Shown here piece by piece: positions 26,738-35,328 of a stretch of DNA of 64,000 nt. This DNA comes from Calothrix sp. NIES-2098. GTDB taxonomy: Bacteria; Cyanobacteriota; Cyanobacteriia; Cyanobacteriales; Nostocaceae. The translations under genes were made by a program, and so were the position numbers. The notes beneath the pieces were generated by a model. That model made no database searches. It was not told where the DNA came from and saw nothing but the letters and a program-made list of their open reading frames with translations. Every line of letters begins with the position of its first letter. Position 1 is the first letter of the stretch. The stretch spans positions 4,336,001 through 4,400,000 of the forward strand of contig AP018172.1 of the NCBI GenBank assembly GCA_002368175.1, given 5' to 3'.

Positions 26738-27040
26738 ATGCCGAATTCTACACCACTACCTAAGTTAATCCGTGCCCATGTATTCATTTCTGGACGAGTC
26801 CAGGGGGTTGGCTATCGCTACGCCACAGTAGATACAGCAAGTCAGCTGGGATTAACTGGCTGGGTAGGAAATCTCCCCGATAATCGCGTAGAAGCAGTGT
26901 TTGAAGGGTCACAAGTAGTAATAGAAGAGATGATTCGCTGGTGTCACATTGGACCTCCGGCTGCTGTAGTAAAAAATGTTGTGGTCGAGTACGAAGAACC
27001 GGAAGGTTTGCGAGGATTTGAAGTGAAGCGGTTAAATTAA
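26738..27040 (+). CDS. acyP: Acylphosphatase
   Basis: 100 residues, the normal size. GRVQGVGYRYA contains the phosphate-binding loop with the catalytic Arg, and GLTGWVGNLPDNRVEAVFEG the catalytic Asn. The enzyme hydrolyses acyl phosphates such as 1,3-bisphosphoglycerate or carbamoyl phosphate in the cytoplasm. Complete, single gene. Confidence 0.95.
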   Translation: MPNSTPLPKLIRAHVFISGRVQGVGYRYATVDTASQLGLTGWVGNLPDNRVEAVFEGSQVVIEEMIRWCHIGPPAAVVKNVVVEYEEPEGLRGFEVKRLN

Positions 27041-27368
27041 AACTTGCATTTAGGATAATTACTAGCTTTGGAACAATTACACAGCAAGTTGAAGATATCA
27101 AACATAAATAAACATGAGTTTATGTATACTTTACTAAATTAAAGATGAAGGGGAATTTTTAATTATTTTGCTTAGAAATTTCTGAAATAGCTTATTTAAT
27201 TCTTGAACAAGGTAAAGTTTGATTTAGACTATATTGGTGCAGCATTACTGATAAAAATTACAGCTATATTTGTAGTAGAACTATCTGTCAATTAAAGTGA
27301 GCCTTATCAGGATAAATACTCATATTTGATTGTCAAATCGGTTAAATAGCTAAGTTTTTAATTCAGTT
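27041..27368. other. AT-rich spacer
   Basis: About 330 bases of very AT-rich sequence upstream of an exported-protein gene. No gene, RNA or clear repeat is seen. Confidence 0.35.
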
Positions 27369-28028
27369 ATGTTAATGCACTCCAAGGGTAAAAATCAAAA
27401 AATTTGGAGTTTGCCTAGACTTGCAATCCTAGGATTAGGTCTAGCATCTTTAAATTTAGCTACAACAAGCATAATTTACTCCCGTCCTGTTGAGGCAAAT
27501 CAAAATCAGCGATTAGCCAAAGCGTCTGCGGAACTACCAGTTGTGAAATCAGCAGCCTTAAGTACAAATATCGATGTACCTTGGTCAAAACCTGTGAGGA
27601 TTGTCGATCCTTTTGAAGGCAATTCTGTGGGAATCTTTGACCGTAATTACTTCTGGCGGAACTTTGTTAATACTAATGCTAGGGTTGAAGTAATTAGCCT
27701 TTGGAGCCGAAACTATATTCGCGTTCTGTTAGCTTATAGCGATCGCAATTGCTCCTATGGCTCGTACTATTATACCCGACTACGATTTCCTGATTGTCTA
27801 GTATCTAATAACACATTCAAAATTACTAACCTTTATATCAAGCTAGGCGAACAGGTTTTCCGTTTAGAAGGAAACAACAATACATTTAAAGTTAGCGACG
27901 AATTAGCAACTGCTCTGAAAAACTCACCTGCTAAAAATGTGAGTATTAGACTTTTGTCTGAAAGTGGAGAATCCGTGGATAGCGAAATAGGTAAAAGAAC
28001 TGTGGAAGGATGGAAAGCTGTTTACTAA
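27369..28028 (+). CDS. Exported protein of unknown function
   Basis: 219 residues. The N-terminus has several Lys/Arg, then LAILGLGLASLNLATTSIIYSRPVEA, a signal peptide with likely cleavage after VEA. The mature part contains several aromatic and strand-like segments (VEVISLWSRNYIRVLLAYS, YYYTRLRFPDC) and two cysteines that could form a disulfide. No family recognised. It is likely periplasmic or secreted. Start could equally be the ATG two codons in. Confidence 0.7.
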   Translation: MLMHSKGKNQKIWSLPRLAILGLGLASLNLATTSIIYSRPVEANQNQRLAKASAELPVVKSAALSTNIDVPWSKPVRIVDPFEGNSVGIFDRNYFWRNFVNTNARVEVISLWSRNYIRVLLAYSDRNCSYGSYYYTRLRFPDCLVSNNTFKITNLYIKLGEQVFRLEGNNNTFKVSDELATALKNSPAKNVSIRLLSESGESVDSEIGKRTVEGWKAVY

Positions 28029-28164
28029 AAGTAAATAAGTCCTATTAAGAAAGTTACAACCTATAATCTGGAAAATTCAGCTTTTTTAAGCAGAAATGTA
28101 AGGTAAAATATTACTGTTTCTATCCAATTTATACTTGACCTTAGAGCATATAAAGATACTGTCC

Positions 28165-29451
28165 ATGCAGCTACTTCAAACAACCGACAAAGATTTTTCT
28201 GCCAAATTCAAAACACTGGTGAACGATCGCCGGGAAGCAACTGTTGATGTTAGCGGGACAGTACGAGAGATTCTGGCTGATGTCAAAGTACGTGGTGATG
28301 CCGCAGTTCAGGACTATACCAGCCGCTTTGACCATTATAATTCTCAGTCTTTGCGTCTAAGCGATACATTTATTGCAGAACTTGCAGCCAAATGTCCGGC
28401 TGAAGTGAAAGCAGCTTTAGAATTAGCCGCCCAAAGAATTGCAGCGTTTCATGAAAAACAACTGCCCCAAGATGTCGGCTATACCGATACCGTTGGGGTA
28501 AGGCTGGGATTAAATTGGGTAGCACTTACGCAAGTGGGAATTTATGTTCCCGGAGGACGCGCTAGCTATCCGAGTTCGGTATTAATGAATGCCTTACCAG
28601 CGAAAATTGCTGGGGTAGATCGGATTGTGATGACAGTGCCGATGCCTCGTGGCGAGATTAATCCAGCAGTTTTGGCAGCAGCACAAGTTGCTGGCGTAAC
28701 GGAAATATACGGTATTGGTGGGGCACAAGCGATCGCAGCTTTAGCATACGGTACAGAAAGTATTGCCCCTGTTGATAAAATTGTCGGGCCTGGTAATGCC
28801 TATGTTGCTGAAGCCAAACGCCAAGTATTTGGCACAGTGGGAATTGACAGTATTGCCGGGCCTTCAGAAATTCTTGTTGTCGCAGATGATAAAAATAATC
28901 CAGAATGGATCGCTTGGGATTTGCTATCGCAAGCAGAACACGATCCTAGCGCCCAATCCATTTTAATTACCGATTCAGCAGAATTCGCGCAAAAAGCGAT
29001 CGCATCTGTTGAACAAATTTTGACAAACTTACCTACCAAAGAGGTGGCTACCGCCAGTTGGCAAAAACATGGGGCAGTAATTATTGTCAACGATCTAGCA
29101 GAAAGTATTCCTCTACTCAACCAGCTAGCACCAGAACACGTGGAATTGTGTGTAGACGATCCGCAATTACTTGCCAACCAAATTAAGTGTGCTGGTAGTT
29201 TATTTTTAGGGCGTTACACACCAGAAGCCATTGGTGATTATTTAGGCGGGCCAAACCATGTACTTCCAACCTCTCGTTCTGCCCGTTTTGCTTCTGGTTT
29301 GAGTGTCTATGACTTTCTCAAGCGTATTACCTATTTAGAATGCGATCGACAAGCATTACAGACAATAGGTAAAGCAGCTGTAACACTTGCAGAAGCCGAA
29401 GGTTTACCAGCCCACGGTGGTAGCGTGGCCATACGGCTAGAAGGAGAATAG
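28165..29451 (+). CDS. hisD: Histidinol dehydrogenase
   Basis: 428 residues from the ATG at 28165 (MQLLQTTDKDFSAKF), the family length. GIYVPGGRASYPSSVLM and DKIVGPGNAYVAEAKR are the NAD-binding and core motifs. SQAEHDPSAQ and LAPEHVEL carry the zinc-binding and catalytic His/Glu, and YLGGPNHVLPTS the C-terminal signature. The enzyme makes the last two oxidations of histidine synthesis, histidinol to histidine. It is convergent with the aldolase gene, separated by a strong bidirectional terminator. Confidence 0.96.
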   Translation: MQLLQTTDKDFSAKFKTLVNDRREATVDVSGTVREILADVKVRGDAAVQDYTSRFDHYNSQSLRLSDTFIAELAAKCPAEVKAALELAAQRIAAFHEKQLPQDVGYTDTVGVRLGLNWVALTQVGIYVPGGRASYPSSVLMNALPAKIAGVDRIVMTVPMPRGEINPAVLAAAQVAGVTEIYGIGGAQAIAALAYGTESIAPVDKIVGPGNAYVAEAKRQVFGTVGIDSIAGPSEILVVADDKNNPEWIAWDLLSQAEHDPSAQSILITDSAEFAQKAIASVEQILTNLPTKEVATASWQKHGAVIIVNDLAESIPLLNQLAPEHVELCVDDPQLLANQIKCAGSLFLGRYTPEAIGDYLGGPNHVLPTSRSARFASGLSVYDFLKRITYLECDRQALQTIGKAAVTLAEAEGLPAHGGSVAIRLEGE

Positions 29452-29538
29452 AAAACTTGGGAGAAAGGGTACAAGGGAAACGCACTATTCAAAATTAATT
29501 AATCTACTTGACTCTTGACCTTTGACAAATGACAAATA

Positions 29539-29573
29539 AAAAAACCGGGTATTACTTTGTAACCCGGTTTTTT
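29539..29573. terminator. Bidirectional terminator between hisD and fba
   Basis: AAAAAACCGGGT and ACCCGGTTTTTT form a 12-pair stem with an 11-base loop. A and T runs on both sides give it U tracts on either strand, serving convergent hisD and the aldolase gene. Confidence 0.88.
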
Positions 29574-29641
29574 CTCTTAAAATCACAATTTCCAGCTTCA
29601 TCGGAGCATATTCCTATGCTCCTAATTATTTTTTAACCAAA

Positions 29642-30721
29642 TTAGACTTTGGCAGCTGCCTTGGTGATCATTTTGAGTTCGCCTTTGGCGTACTTAGCAG
29701 CAAAATCTTCTAAAGAAACTTGCTTAATCTTGCTAGCGTTACCAGCGGTACCAAATTGCTGATAGCGTTCTGCACAAACTTTTTGCATATAAGCAATAGA
29801 AGGCTTGAGGAAGTGACGGGGGTCAAATTCCTTGGGATTTTTGCTTAAAGCTTCACGTACCGCAGCAGTGATTGCCAGACGGTTGTCGGTGTCGATGTTT
29901 ACCTTACGAACACCACTCTTGATACCTTTTTGAATTTCTTCTACAGGTACGCCGTAGGTTTCAGGAATTGCACCACCATACTGGTTAATTAGAGCAATTA
30001 GATCTTCAGGTACGGAGGAAGAACCGTGCATTACCAAGTGGGTGTTGGGCAAACGGCGGTGAATTTCTTCAATACGGCTGATTGCCAAAATTTCGCCAGT
30101 AGGTTTGCGGGTAAACTTGTAAGCACCGTGGCTTGTGCCAATAGCAACAGCCAAAGCATCTACTTGAGTTTGTTCTACGAAATCAACAGCTTGGTCGGGG
30201 TCGGTCAGCAATTGAGAGTGGTCGAGTGTACCCTCGAAACCATGACCATCTTCAGCTTCACCCGCACCAGTTTCTAGAGAACCTAAGCAACCAAGTTCGC
30301 CTTCAACGCTGACACCCAAGGAATGAGCTACGTTTACTACTTCGCGGGTAACACTGACGTTGTACTCGTAGCTTGCGGGAGTCTTAGCATCAGCTTCCAG
30401 CGAACCATCCATCATCACGCTGGTGAAGTTGTTCTTAATTGCTGAGTAGCAGGTAGAAGGAGCATTACCATGATCTTGGTGCATGACAATGGGAATGTGA
30501 GGATAGGTTTCTACCGCTGCTAAAATCAAATGGCGCAGGAAGTTTTCTCCTGCATAGTTACGAGCGCCACGAGAAGCTTGTAGAATTACGGGGCTATCTG
30601 TCTCAGCAGCAGCCTTCAGGATCGCCTGAATTTGTTCCAAGTTATTAACGTTGAAAGCTGGGATGCCGTAACCGTTTTCAGCCGCGTGATCTAACAACAG
30701 CCTTAATGGTACAAGCGCCAT
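29642..30721 (-). CDS. fba: Fructose-bisphosphate aldolase, class II (Calvin-cycle subtype)
   Basis: 359 residues. The start MALVPLRLLLDHAAENGYGIPAFNVNN is that of the class II Calvin-cycle subtype. VMHQDHGN holds the catalytic Asp and a zinc His, VEGELGCLGSLE and GTSHGAYKF the other metal and phosphate residues, and MHGSSSVP the last zinc His. It condenses dihydroxyacetone phosphate with glyceraldehyde-3-phosphate or erythrose-4-phosphate in carbon fixation and runs in glycolysis in the other direction. Single gene, convergent with hisD. Confidence 0.96.
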   Translation of the reverse strand: MALVPLRLLLDHAAENGYGIPAFNVNNLEQIQAILKAAAETDSPVILQASRGARNYAGENFLRHLILAAVETYPHIPIVMHQDHGNAPSTCYSAIKNNFTSVMMDGSLEADAKTPASYEYNVSVTREVVNVAHSLGVSVEGELGCLGSLETGAGEAEDGHGFEGTLDHSQLLTDPDQAVDFVEQTQVDALAVAIGTSHGAYKFTRKPTGEILAISRIEEIHRRLPNTHLVMHGSSSVPEDLIALINQYGGAIPETYGVPVEEIQKGIKSGVRKVNIDTDNRLAITAAVREALSKNPKEFDPRHFLKPSIAYMQKVCAERYQQFGTAGNASKIKQVSLEDFAAKYAKGELKMITKAAAKV

Positions 30722-30994
30722 AGATAGTCCTCCTAATGTGGTTGTCAGCTAGTCGGTGTGAGAGCAGCGTAATTATTTACCATTAATGTAATTGTTACGC
30801 TAATCTTAAGAGTTTTTTCAACATATAGGAAATTATAACTAGTGATGTGTGTTTATGTTGAAAAACTTTACGCTACAGCTCATAAATGTGCCTCATATTC
30901 ACAATAACTTACTGTACAGTCAGCTACTGCGCAGTTTGGGGTTTTGGTAATCCTGTATCCTAGATGATTGACTACAAGCAATGTCTACAACTGG

Positions 30995-31273
30995 CTACTT
31001 ATCTAAGTCTAAGCGTACAGTTGGTTCAACTCCCAAAGCTACTCCTGGTGTAGCTGCTTCGTAAGTACCTAGCCATGTAACAATCCAACCGTGAGGTTGA
31101 CCGTGACTTCTGAAACGTAAAGCCGCAGGCATAATATAGACAATTCCCTCAATCAACTCGGCTTTTTTCAGGTTGGGCATAGCATTGTAGCGACGCTCAA
31201 ATTCATATCGATTGAGTTTGTCACCATTTTCTAAAGGAAGGATTTTCAAATGCTGTGGAGGTGTTTTCACCAT
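30995..31273 (-). pseudogene. Truncated Uma2-family (DUF820) endonuclease-like gene
   Basis: 92 residues against about 190-230 for intact members. It keeps the N-terminal half: NRYEFERRYNAMPNLKKAELIEGIVYIMPAALRFRSHGQPHGWIVTWLGTY, with the typical AELIEGxVYxMP and a following His. It stops at TVRLDLDK. The usual continuation (DNEPQPDALL, with the PD-like catalytic Asp) is missing after the stop. Uma2 proteins belong to the PD-(D/E)XK fold and are numerous in cyanobacteria. I infer a decayed copy that is no longer active. Confidence 0.7.
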
Positions 31274-31353
31274 GACTATGGTATTGGGGTTGAGCCTAAG
31301 CTTATCCTACCTAAATCAGTAAAGTTGTTGCAGGCCATCTGCGATCGCTGCCA

Positions 31354-31770
31354 ATGCAAAAACAAATATCTAATTTCGCTCTTTTGTTACTGTTTAACTC
31401 CATCACCGTTTCACAATTACCCAGTCCCTCAACTGCACCTAATCTCAATTTTCCAGATCGAGCAGATGTATTAGATAACGGCTGCCTTAACCGACAAAAT
31501 GGCATTTTTTGGACATTCATTTGGTCTCAAGTCCCCAATGCTACTACATATCATCTGTATGTCATAGAAGATAATGCACAAAATCCAGTTATCAATCAGA
31601 CTGATATAAAATCTACAGAGTATATTTATCAATCTTTTGGCAGCTACATCATAGATAGGAATCGCAGAGGATGGAGATGGAAAGTTAGAGCTAAAGTCAA
31701 TGGTCAATGGACTAACTGGAGCGAGGAAAGTTTCTTTGATGTAGAGCCATTAAATACTGATTGTAAATAA
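31354..31770 (+). CDS. Exported protein, 138 residues, fibronectin-III-like
   Basis: The N-terminus is a short basic-hydrophobic signal (MQKQISNFALLLLFNSITVS). The rest reads like a small beta-sandwich: FIWSQVPNATTYHLYVIEDNAQ and WKVRAKVNGQWTNWSEESFFDV, with the spaced W/Y and GxWxxWS of fibronectin type III-like domains. A cysteine near the start of the mature part and one at the C-terminus could pair. Family and role unknown; probably exported. Its start codon lies inside an unremarkable spacer downstream of the Uma2 remnant. Confidence 0.6.
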   Translation: MQKQISNFALLLLFNSITVSQLPSPSTAPNLNFPDRADVLDNGCLNRQNGIFWTFIWSQVPNATTYHLYVIEDNAQNPVINQTDIKSTEYIYQSFGSYIIDRNRRGWRWKVRAKVNGQWTNWSEESFFDVEPLNTDCK

Positions 31771-31789
31771 TCCTGTAGCCTAAAGTCGC

Positions 31790-31857
31790 AGGAAATTTAT
31801 TGTAGGGATTAGACGTAGGCGTAGCCCGTCGTAGACATTGCAATCCACAAATTTCCT
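31790..31857. repeat. Palindromic repeat, 68 bases
   Basis: AGGAAATTT and AAATTTCCT are inverted copies, with GGATT / AATCC pairing further in. The centre (gacgtaggcgtagcccgtcg) is a common cyanobacterial repeat core. It lies between an exported-protein gene and tRNA-Lys. Confidence 0.55.
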
Positions 31858-31921
31858 ATTAACAATAAAGCTCGCCTCAACTTTCACTTCTCCAGTATCA
31901 GCAAGCATTTTTTCTTTGATA

Positions 31922-31993
31922 TGGGTCGCCCGGGATTCGAACCCGGAACTAATCGGTTAAAAGCCGAGTACTCTACCGTTGAGTTAGCGACCC
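31922..31993 (-). tRNA. tRNA-Lys (UUU)
   Basis: 72 bases on the minus strand. Acceptor stem GGGTCGC pairs with GCGACCC, followed by discriminator A. The D stem is ACTC/GAGT, the anticodon loop is CTTTTAA (anticodon UUU), and the T arm is CCGGG-TTCGAAT-CCCGG. CCA is not encoded. The first pair of the anticodon stem is mismatched in my reading. Confidence 0.95.
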
Positions 31994-32054
31994 GTTCCGT
32001 TGTTTTCGCAACTTTGCAATTATAGCATTAACATCTGTAGTTTTGTAAAGGGGT

Positions 32055-32924
32055 TTAGAAAAAATTTGCTGTTAAGCGTACAGATGCTTGGTAACTACTA
32101 CCTGGATCTAACACAATTAGATGTTCGCCAGTGTTTAAAGCGTTGCGGGGTGAACTCCAAGGCTCTAGACAATAGAATTCTTTACCTTTGAGCGTCCAAA
32201 ACACCAAGATAGGATATTCCTTGCCGTAATCTAAAGTCAGTCTTAACTTTCTGTTTTTGTCTACTACAGAAGCTGATTGACTTGTTAGCTGCTTAAAGGC
32301 AACATCGATTTCATCCAGACCAAAATCAAAATTACCATTAAATGAAGAAATTTCCTTAGTTCTTTGGTTTTGGTATTCTCCAGAAGGGATGGCAAACTCT
32401 AGTTGATTTTTATCGGCAGTCAAAAAATAAGGATGAAACCCCATAGAAAAAGGTAATGGTGTCGATGACAAATTCTGATACTGCTGCCTAATTTCTAGCG
32501 TGTTGCCTTGCAGTTCGTAGGTATAAGCCAGTTGAAAATCAAAAGGATAAACTTCTCGTGTCTGCTCGTTGCTGTTGAGAACTAAAGTAATGCTAGCGCG
32601 ATCGCTCGTTACTTGGTTATTTACTTGCCAAGGTAAGTCACGGGCAAAGCCATGTTGTTTGAGAGTATAGATCTGCCCATTGTAAGTGTAAGTGTTTTCT
32701 GGCAAATTACCACAAATCGGAAACAAAATTGGAATTCCGCCCCTAACACTCAACTCAGGATGAGTAAAGCGTTCTGCATCTAGATAGAGAATTTCTTGAC
32801 CCTGGATGCGCCAACGAGTGATGATACCGCCACGTTCGGGAACCACTTCCAGTTGGGAACCAGCAGCTTCATCAGACAGAATATAGGTTTTGTATTGTTG
32901 TTGTTGAATTGCAATTGAAAACAC
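32055..32924 (-). CDS. Aldose 1-epimerase (mutarotase)-like protein
   Basis: 289 residues. RGGIITRWRIQGQEILYLD, RGGIPILFPICGNLP, LKQHGFARDLPW and FSMGFHPYF are the conserved segments of galactose mutarotase-like proteins, with the catalytic His near HGFARD and HPYF. The C-terminal LEPWSSPRNALNTGEHL completes the fold. It interconverts alpha and beta sugar anomers or acts as glucose-6-phosphate epimerase. Which sugar cannot be read. It follows pdhA on the same strand after a 160-base repeat-bearing spacer. Confidence 0.9.
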   Translation of the reverse strand: MFSIAIQQQQYKTYILSDEAAGSQLEVVPERGGIITRWRIQGQEILYLDAERFTHPELSVRGGIPILFPICGNLPENTYTYNGQIYTLKQHGFARDLPWQVNNQVTSDRASITLVLNSNEQTREVYPFDFQLAYTYELQGNTLEIRQQYQNLSSTPLPFSMGFHPYFLTADKNQLEFAIPSGEYQNQRTKEISSFNGNFDFGLDEIDVAFKQLTSQSASVVDKNRKLRLTLDYGKEYPILVFWTLKGKEFYCLEPWSSPRNALNTGEHLIVLDPGSSYQASVRLTANFF

Positions 32925-32939
32925 AAATTTTACTCCTCA

Positions 32940-33010
32940 TTGGGCATGGGGGATAGGGCATTGGGCATTGGTCAAGAGTCAATCGTCCAAAGTCAATGGT
33001 CAAGAAGGCA
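32940..33010. repeat. Short direct repeats (GGGCATTGG and GTCAA units)
   Basis: Tandem variants of GGGCATTGG, then of AGTCAATCG and AAGTCAATGG, fill the spacer between pdhA and the epimerase gene. Same class as the short repeats at 13816-13900. Confidence 0.6.
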
Positions 33011-33087
33011 ATAGGCAATAGTTATTTGTCTTCCTTGCCCTCATTTTCCACCTTCCAGTCCCATGCCCTATGCTCCTTGCCCCAGAT

Positions 33088-34125
33088 CTACTCGTCTTCT
33101 GCAAATACGAAGCGATATAACTCACTGGGGTCTGGTTCCGGGCTGCTTTCAGCGAATTTAACCGCGTCGTCAATTACTTCCTGAATCTTGCGATCGATGC
33201 CTTTGAGTTCTTCTTGATCTGCTAAATTATGCTCAACTAAATAAGCTGCCAACTTCTTGATTGGGTCGCGGGCAAACCAAAATTCTTTCTCAGCCTTGCT
33301 TCGCAATTCATCGGGGTCTGCTAGGGAGTGACCGCGGAAACGGTAGGTAAGTGCTTCAATTACTGTCGGCCCTTCTCCAGCACGGGCGCGGGCTACAGCT
33401 TCTTGAGCGACGGCACGCACTGCTAGTACATCCATACCATCCACTTCTACACCTGCCATGTTGAACACACTGGCTTTCTTGTAGATTTCTGGGTCGGAAG
33501 TCGCGCGATCGTGAGCCATCCCAATTGCCCACTTATTATTTTCTACCACAAAAAGAATTGGCAGTTTCCATAGAGCCGCCATGTTCAAAGTCTCGAAAAA
33601 CTGACCGTTATTGGCAGCACCATCGCCAAAAAAGCAAGCGGTAACTTGGTCAGCATTTTGGTCTCCCAAGACTTCGCGGCGATATTTGCTTTGAAAAGCT
33701 GCACCAGCTGCTACAGGAATACCCTCAGCCACAAAAGCATAGCCACCTAGTAAGCGATGTTCCGCAGAAAACATATGCATGGAACCACCGCGGCCTTTGC
33801 TACAACCTGTAGCTTTGCCAAATAATTCCGCCATCACTTCTCTAGCTGGTACTCCTGCGCTCAAAGCGTGGACGTGGTCGCGGTAGGTGCTGGAAACAAA
33901 ATCTTCTCCTGGTCGCATTGCTCCCTGAATAACGCCAGTAGAAACAGCTTCTTGACCGTTGTACAAATGGACAAAACCAAACATTTTGCCCCGGTAGTAC
34001 ATTTCAGCGCATTTGTCTTCAAAAAAGCGTCCGAGGATCATATCCTCATACAACCGCAAGCCTTCTTCTTTAGAGATTTGGACTTTAGCAGTATCAAAGG
34101 TAGGTAATATACGTTCTTGAACCAT
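33088..34125 (-). CDS. pdhA: Pyruvate dehydrogenase E1 component, alpha subunit
   Basis: 345 residues. GDGAANNGQFFETLNMAALWKLPILFVVENN is the thiamine diphosphate motif (GDG...NN). FRGHSLADPDELR is the E1 alpha phosphorylation-loop region. The start MVQERILPTFDTAKVQISKEEGLRLYEDMILGRFFEDKCAEMYYRGKM is typical of the cyanobacterial subunit. With E1 beta, E2 and E3 it oxidises pyruvate to acetyl-CoA. pdhB is not adjacent. It is divergent from zipN across a 1.2-kb spacer with a structured element. Confidence 0.95.
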   Translation of the reverse strand: MVQERILPTFDTAKVQISKEEGLRLYEDMILGRFFEDKCAEMYYRGKMFGFVHLYNGQEAVSTGVIQGAMRPGEDFVSSTYRDHVHALSAGVPAREVMAELFGKATGCSKGRGGSMHMFSAEHRLLGGYAFVAEGIPVAAGAAFQSKYRREVLGDQNADQVTACFFGDGAANNGQFFETLNMAALWKLPILFVVENNKWAIGMAHDRATSDPEIYKKASVFNMAGVEVDGMDVLAVRAVAQEAVARARAGEGPTVIEALTYRFRGHSLADPDELRSKAEKEFWFARDPIKKLAAYLVEHNLADQEELKGIDRKIQEVIDDAVKFAESSPEPDPSELYRFVFAEDE

Positions 34126-35328
34126 TATTTGTTTAGTATCCCTGTCGCATCAAACTGAAATTTACCATTTTCAAGAACTTGCTCTCATACAGCATTAGCT
34201 ATTTAACAAGCTAGCGTTTGCTGGAGTCAACCATCGAGACTGATGTACCAAAATGAACATTAGGGAATGGGTGAATTTTTAACTTTTAATTTTTGACGAT
34301 CAATTTTTTCGCCTACCTTTTGCGCGGATAAGCCTCTCAAGGCTAAACCCGCCCTGTGAGTTCACTCCACGCTCTTTCATAGGCTACCAATCAGGATAGC
34401 TTGCTTTCTGCATATCCATTAACAATTTGCTGAAAATCAATCCGAAATTCGCTCATTGAGTAAATGCTGAAGTAGATAATTGTAATTTAATTCTAAGAAT
34501 GATATGATTGCCTTCTCTAGTTATCAGCAGGAAATCTACCTGGCAGCGATCGTCGCACTGAATGCAAGGGCATTAATTTAGAAATTCTTAAAAAATCCAT
34601 CATTAAACCTCGTGGATATGAAATAAGCTCTTTTCACCAGTGAGGGAAGGTTCGCTATGCAGTACCTCTGTTTTAGGGACTGTCTCCTATCTGGTAAAAT
34701 CAACACACAGGTGTTGACATATTAGAGTAGTAAACGTTGTTCCAGGTGTTGAGGATAGGTACACCCCAAATGTACCTCCAGCGCTAAGACAGCGATACTC
34801 AAACTTTTCGACTAAATCGAACATATAAAATTCGCCAAATCTCCTCTCACTGGTGAAAACCAGGCAGAGTCAGGCTAGTTAGCATAGTTTTAGTTGCTAA
34901 ATCTATGTCTGAATAATAGGCGATAGCCTTTACCCACGGATGGAATACACCGACATCTTAAATTAAGGTATTGCCAGTTAGCCTATCTTCCGAAGCATCC
35001 CGTCATCATAAATGCACGGGAGAGTCAAATATTGCTAAAAGTACAAAACTGATATAGCTTAGAAAACCAAATTTTATTTTATGGTGTCAAAGGCTAATAG
35101 AGGTGAGAAAAAATCAAAATACTAAGAATTAAAACAAAAAGCTGACGCTTTCTAGGCGAAGTCAAAATATAGGTACTAGAATATGACTCAAATTTCGGGA
35201 AGATACAAAACAGGTTGTTGCAATATACACTTGTGGTGTAAAGTCAACACGGTATTATTATGGCACGGTTTTACATGCCTGGAATGCTCTAGGTGAATTA
35301 TGTTGTCACGGTGCAGGGGAAGTAGGCT
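34126..35328. other. 1.2-kb divergent spacer between pdhA and zipN with structured element
   Basis: No protein-like ORF is found. It contains the inverted-repeat element at 34631-34859 described separately, a short palindrome TCAACAC / GTGTTGA at 34700-34717, and a CCCGT / ACGGG hairpin near 34998-35025. A larger part of the spacer may therefore be transcribed and structured. Promoters for both genes should be here; I cannot fix their -10/-35 elements. Confidence 0.45.
34631..34859. ncRNA. Candidate structured RNA or small palindromic element
   Basis: A 14-base perfect inverted repeat (TTTTCACCAGTGAG / CTCACTGGTGAAAA) closes a 229-base segment. Inside, CTGTCT pairs with AGACAG and CTGG with CCAG at matching spacing, and AGGTACA / TGTACCT makes a 7-pair hairpin. 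The right arm can instead form the local hairpin CTGGT-GAAA-ACCAG. This nested pairing supports a folded RNA, on either strand, but a small mobile palindrome is not excluded. I match it to no known RNA family. Confidence 0.4.

Noticed and set aside
34501..34579. Short frame MIAFSSYQQEIYLAAIVALN
   Set aside because: About 25 residues, no ribosome-binding site, in the structured spacer; not supported as a gene.
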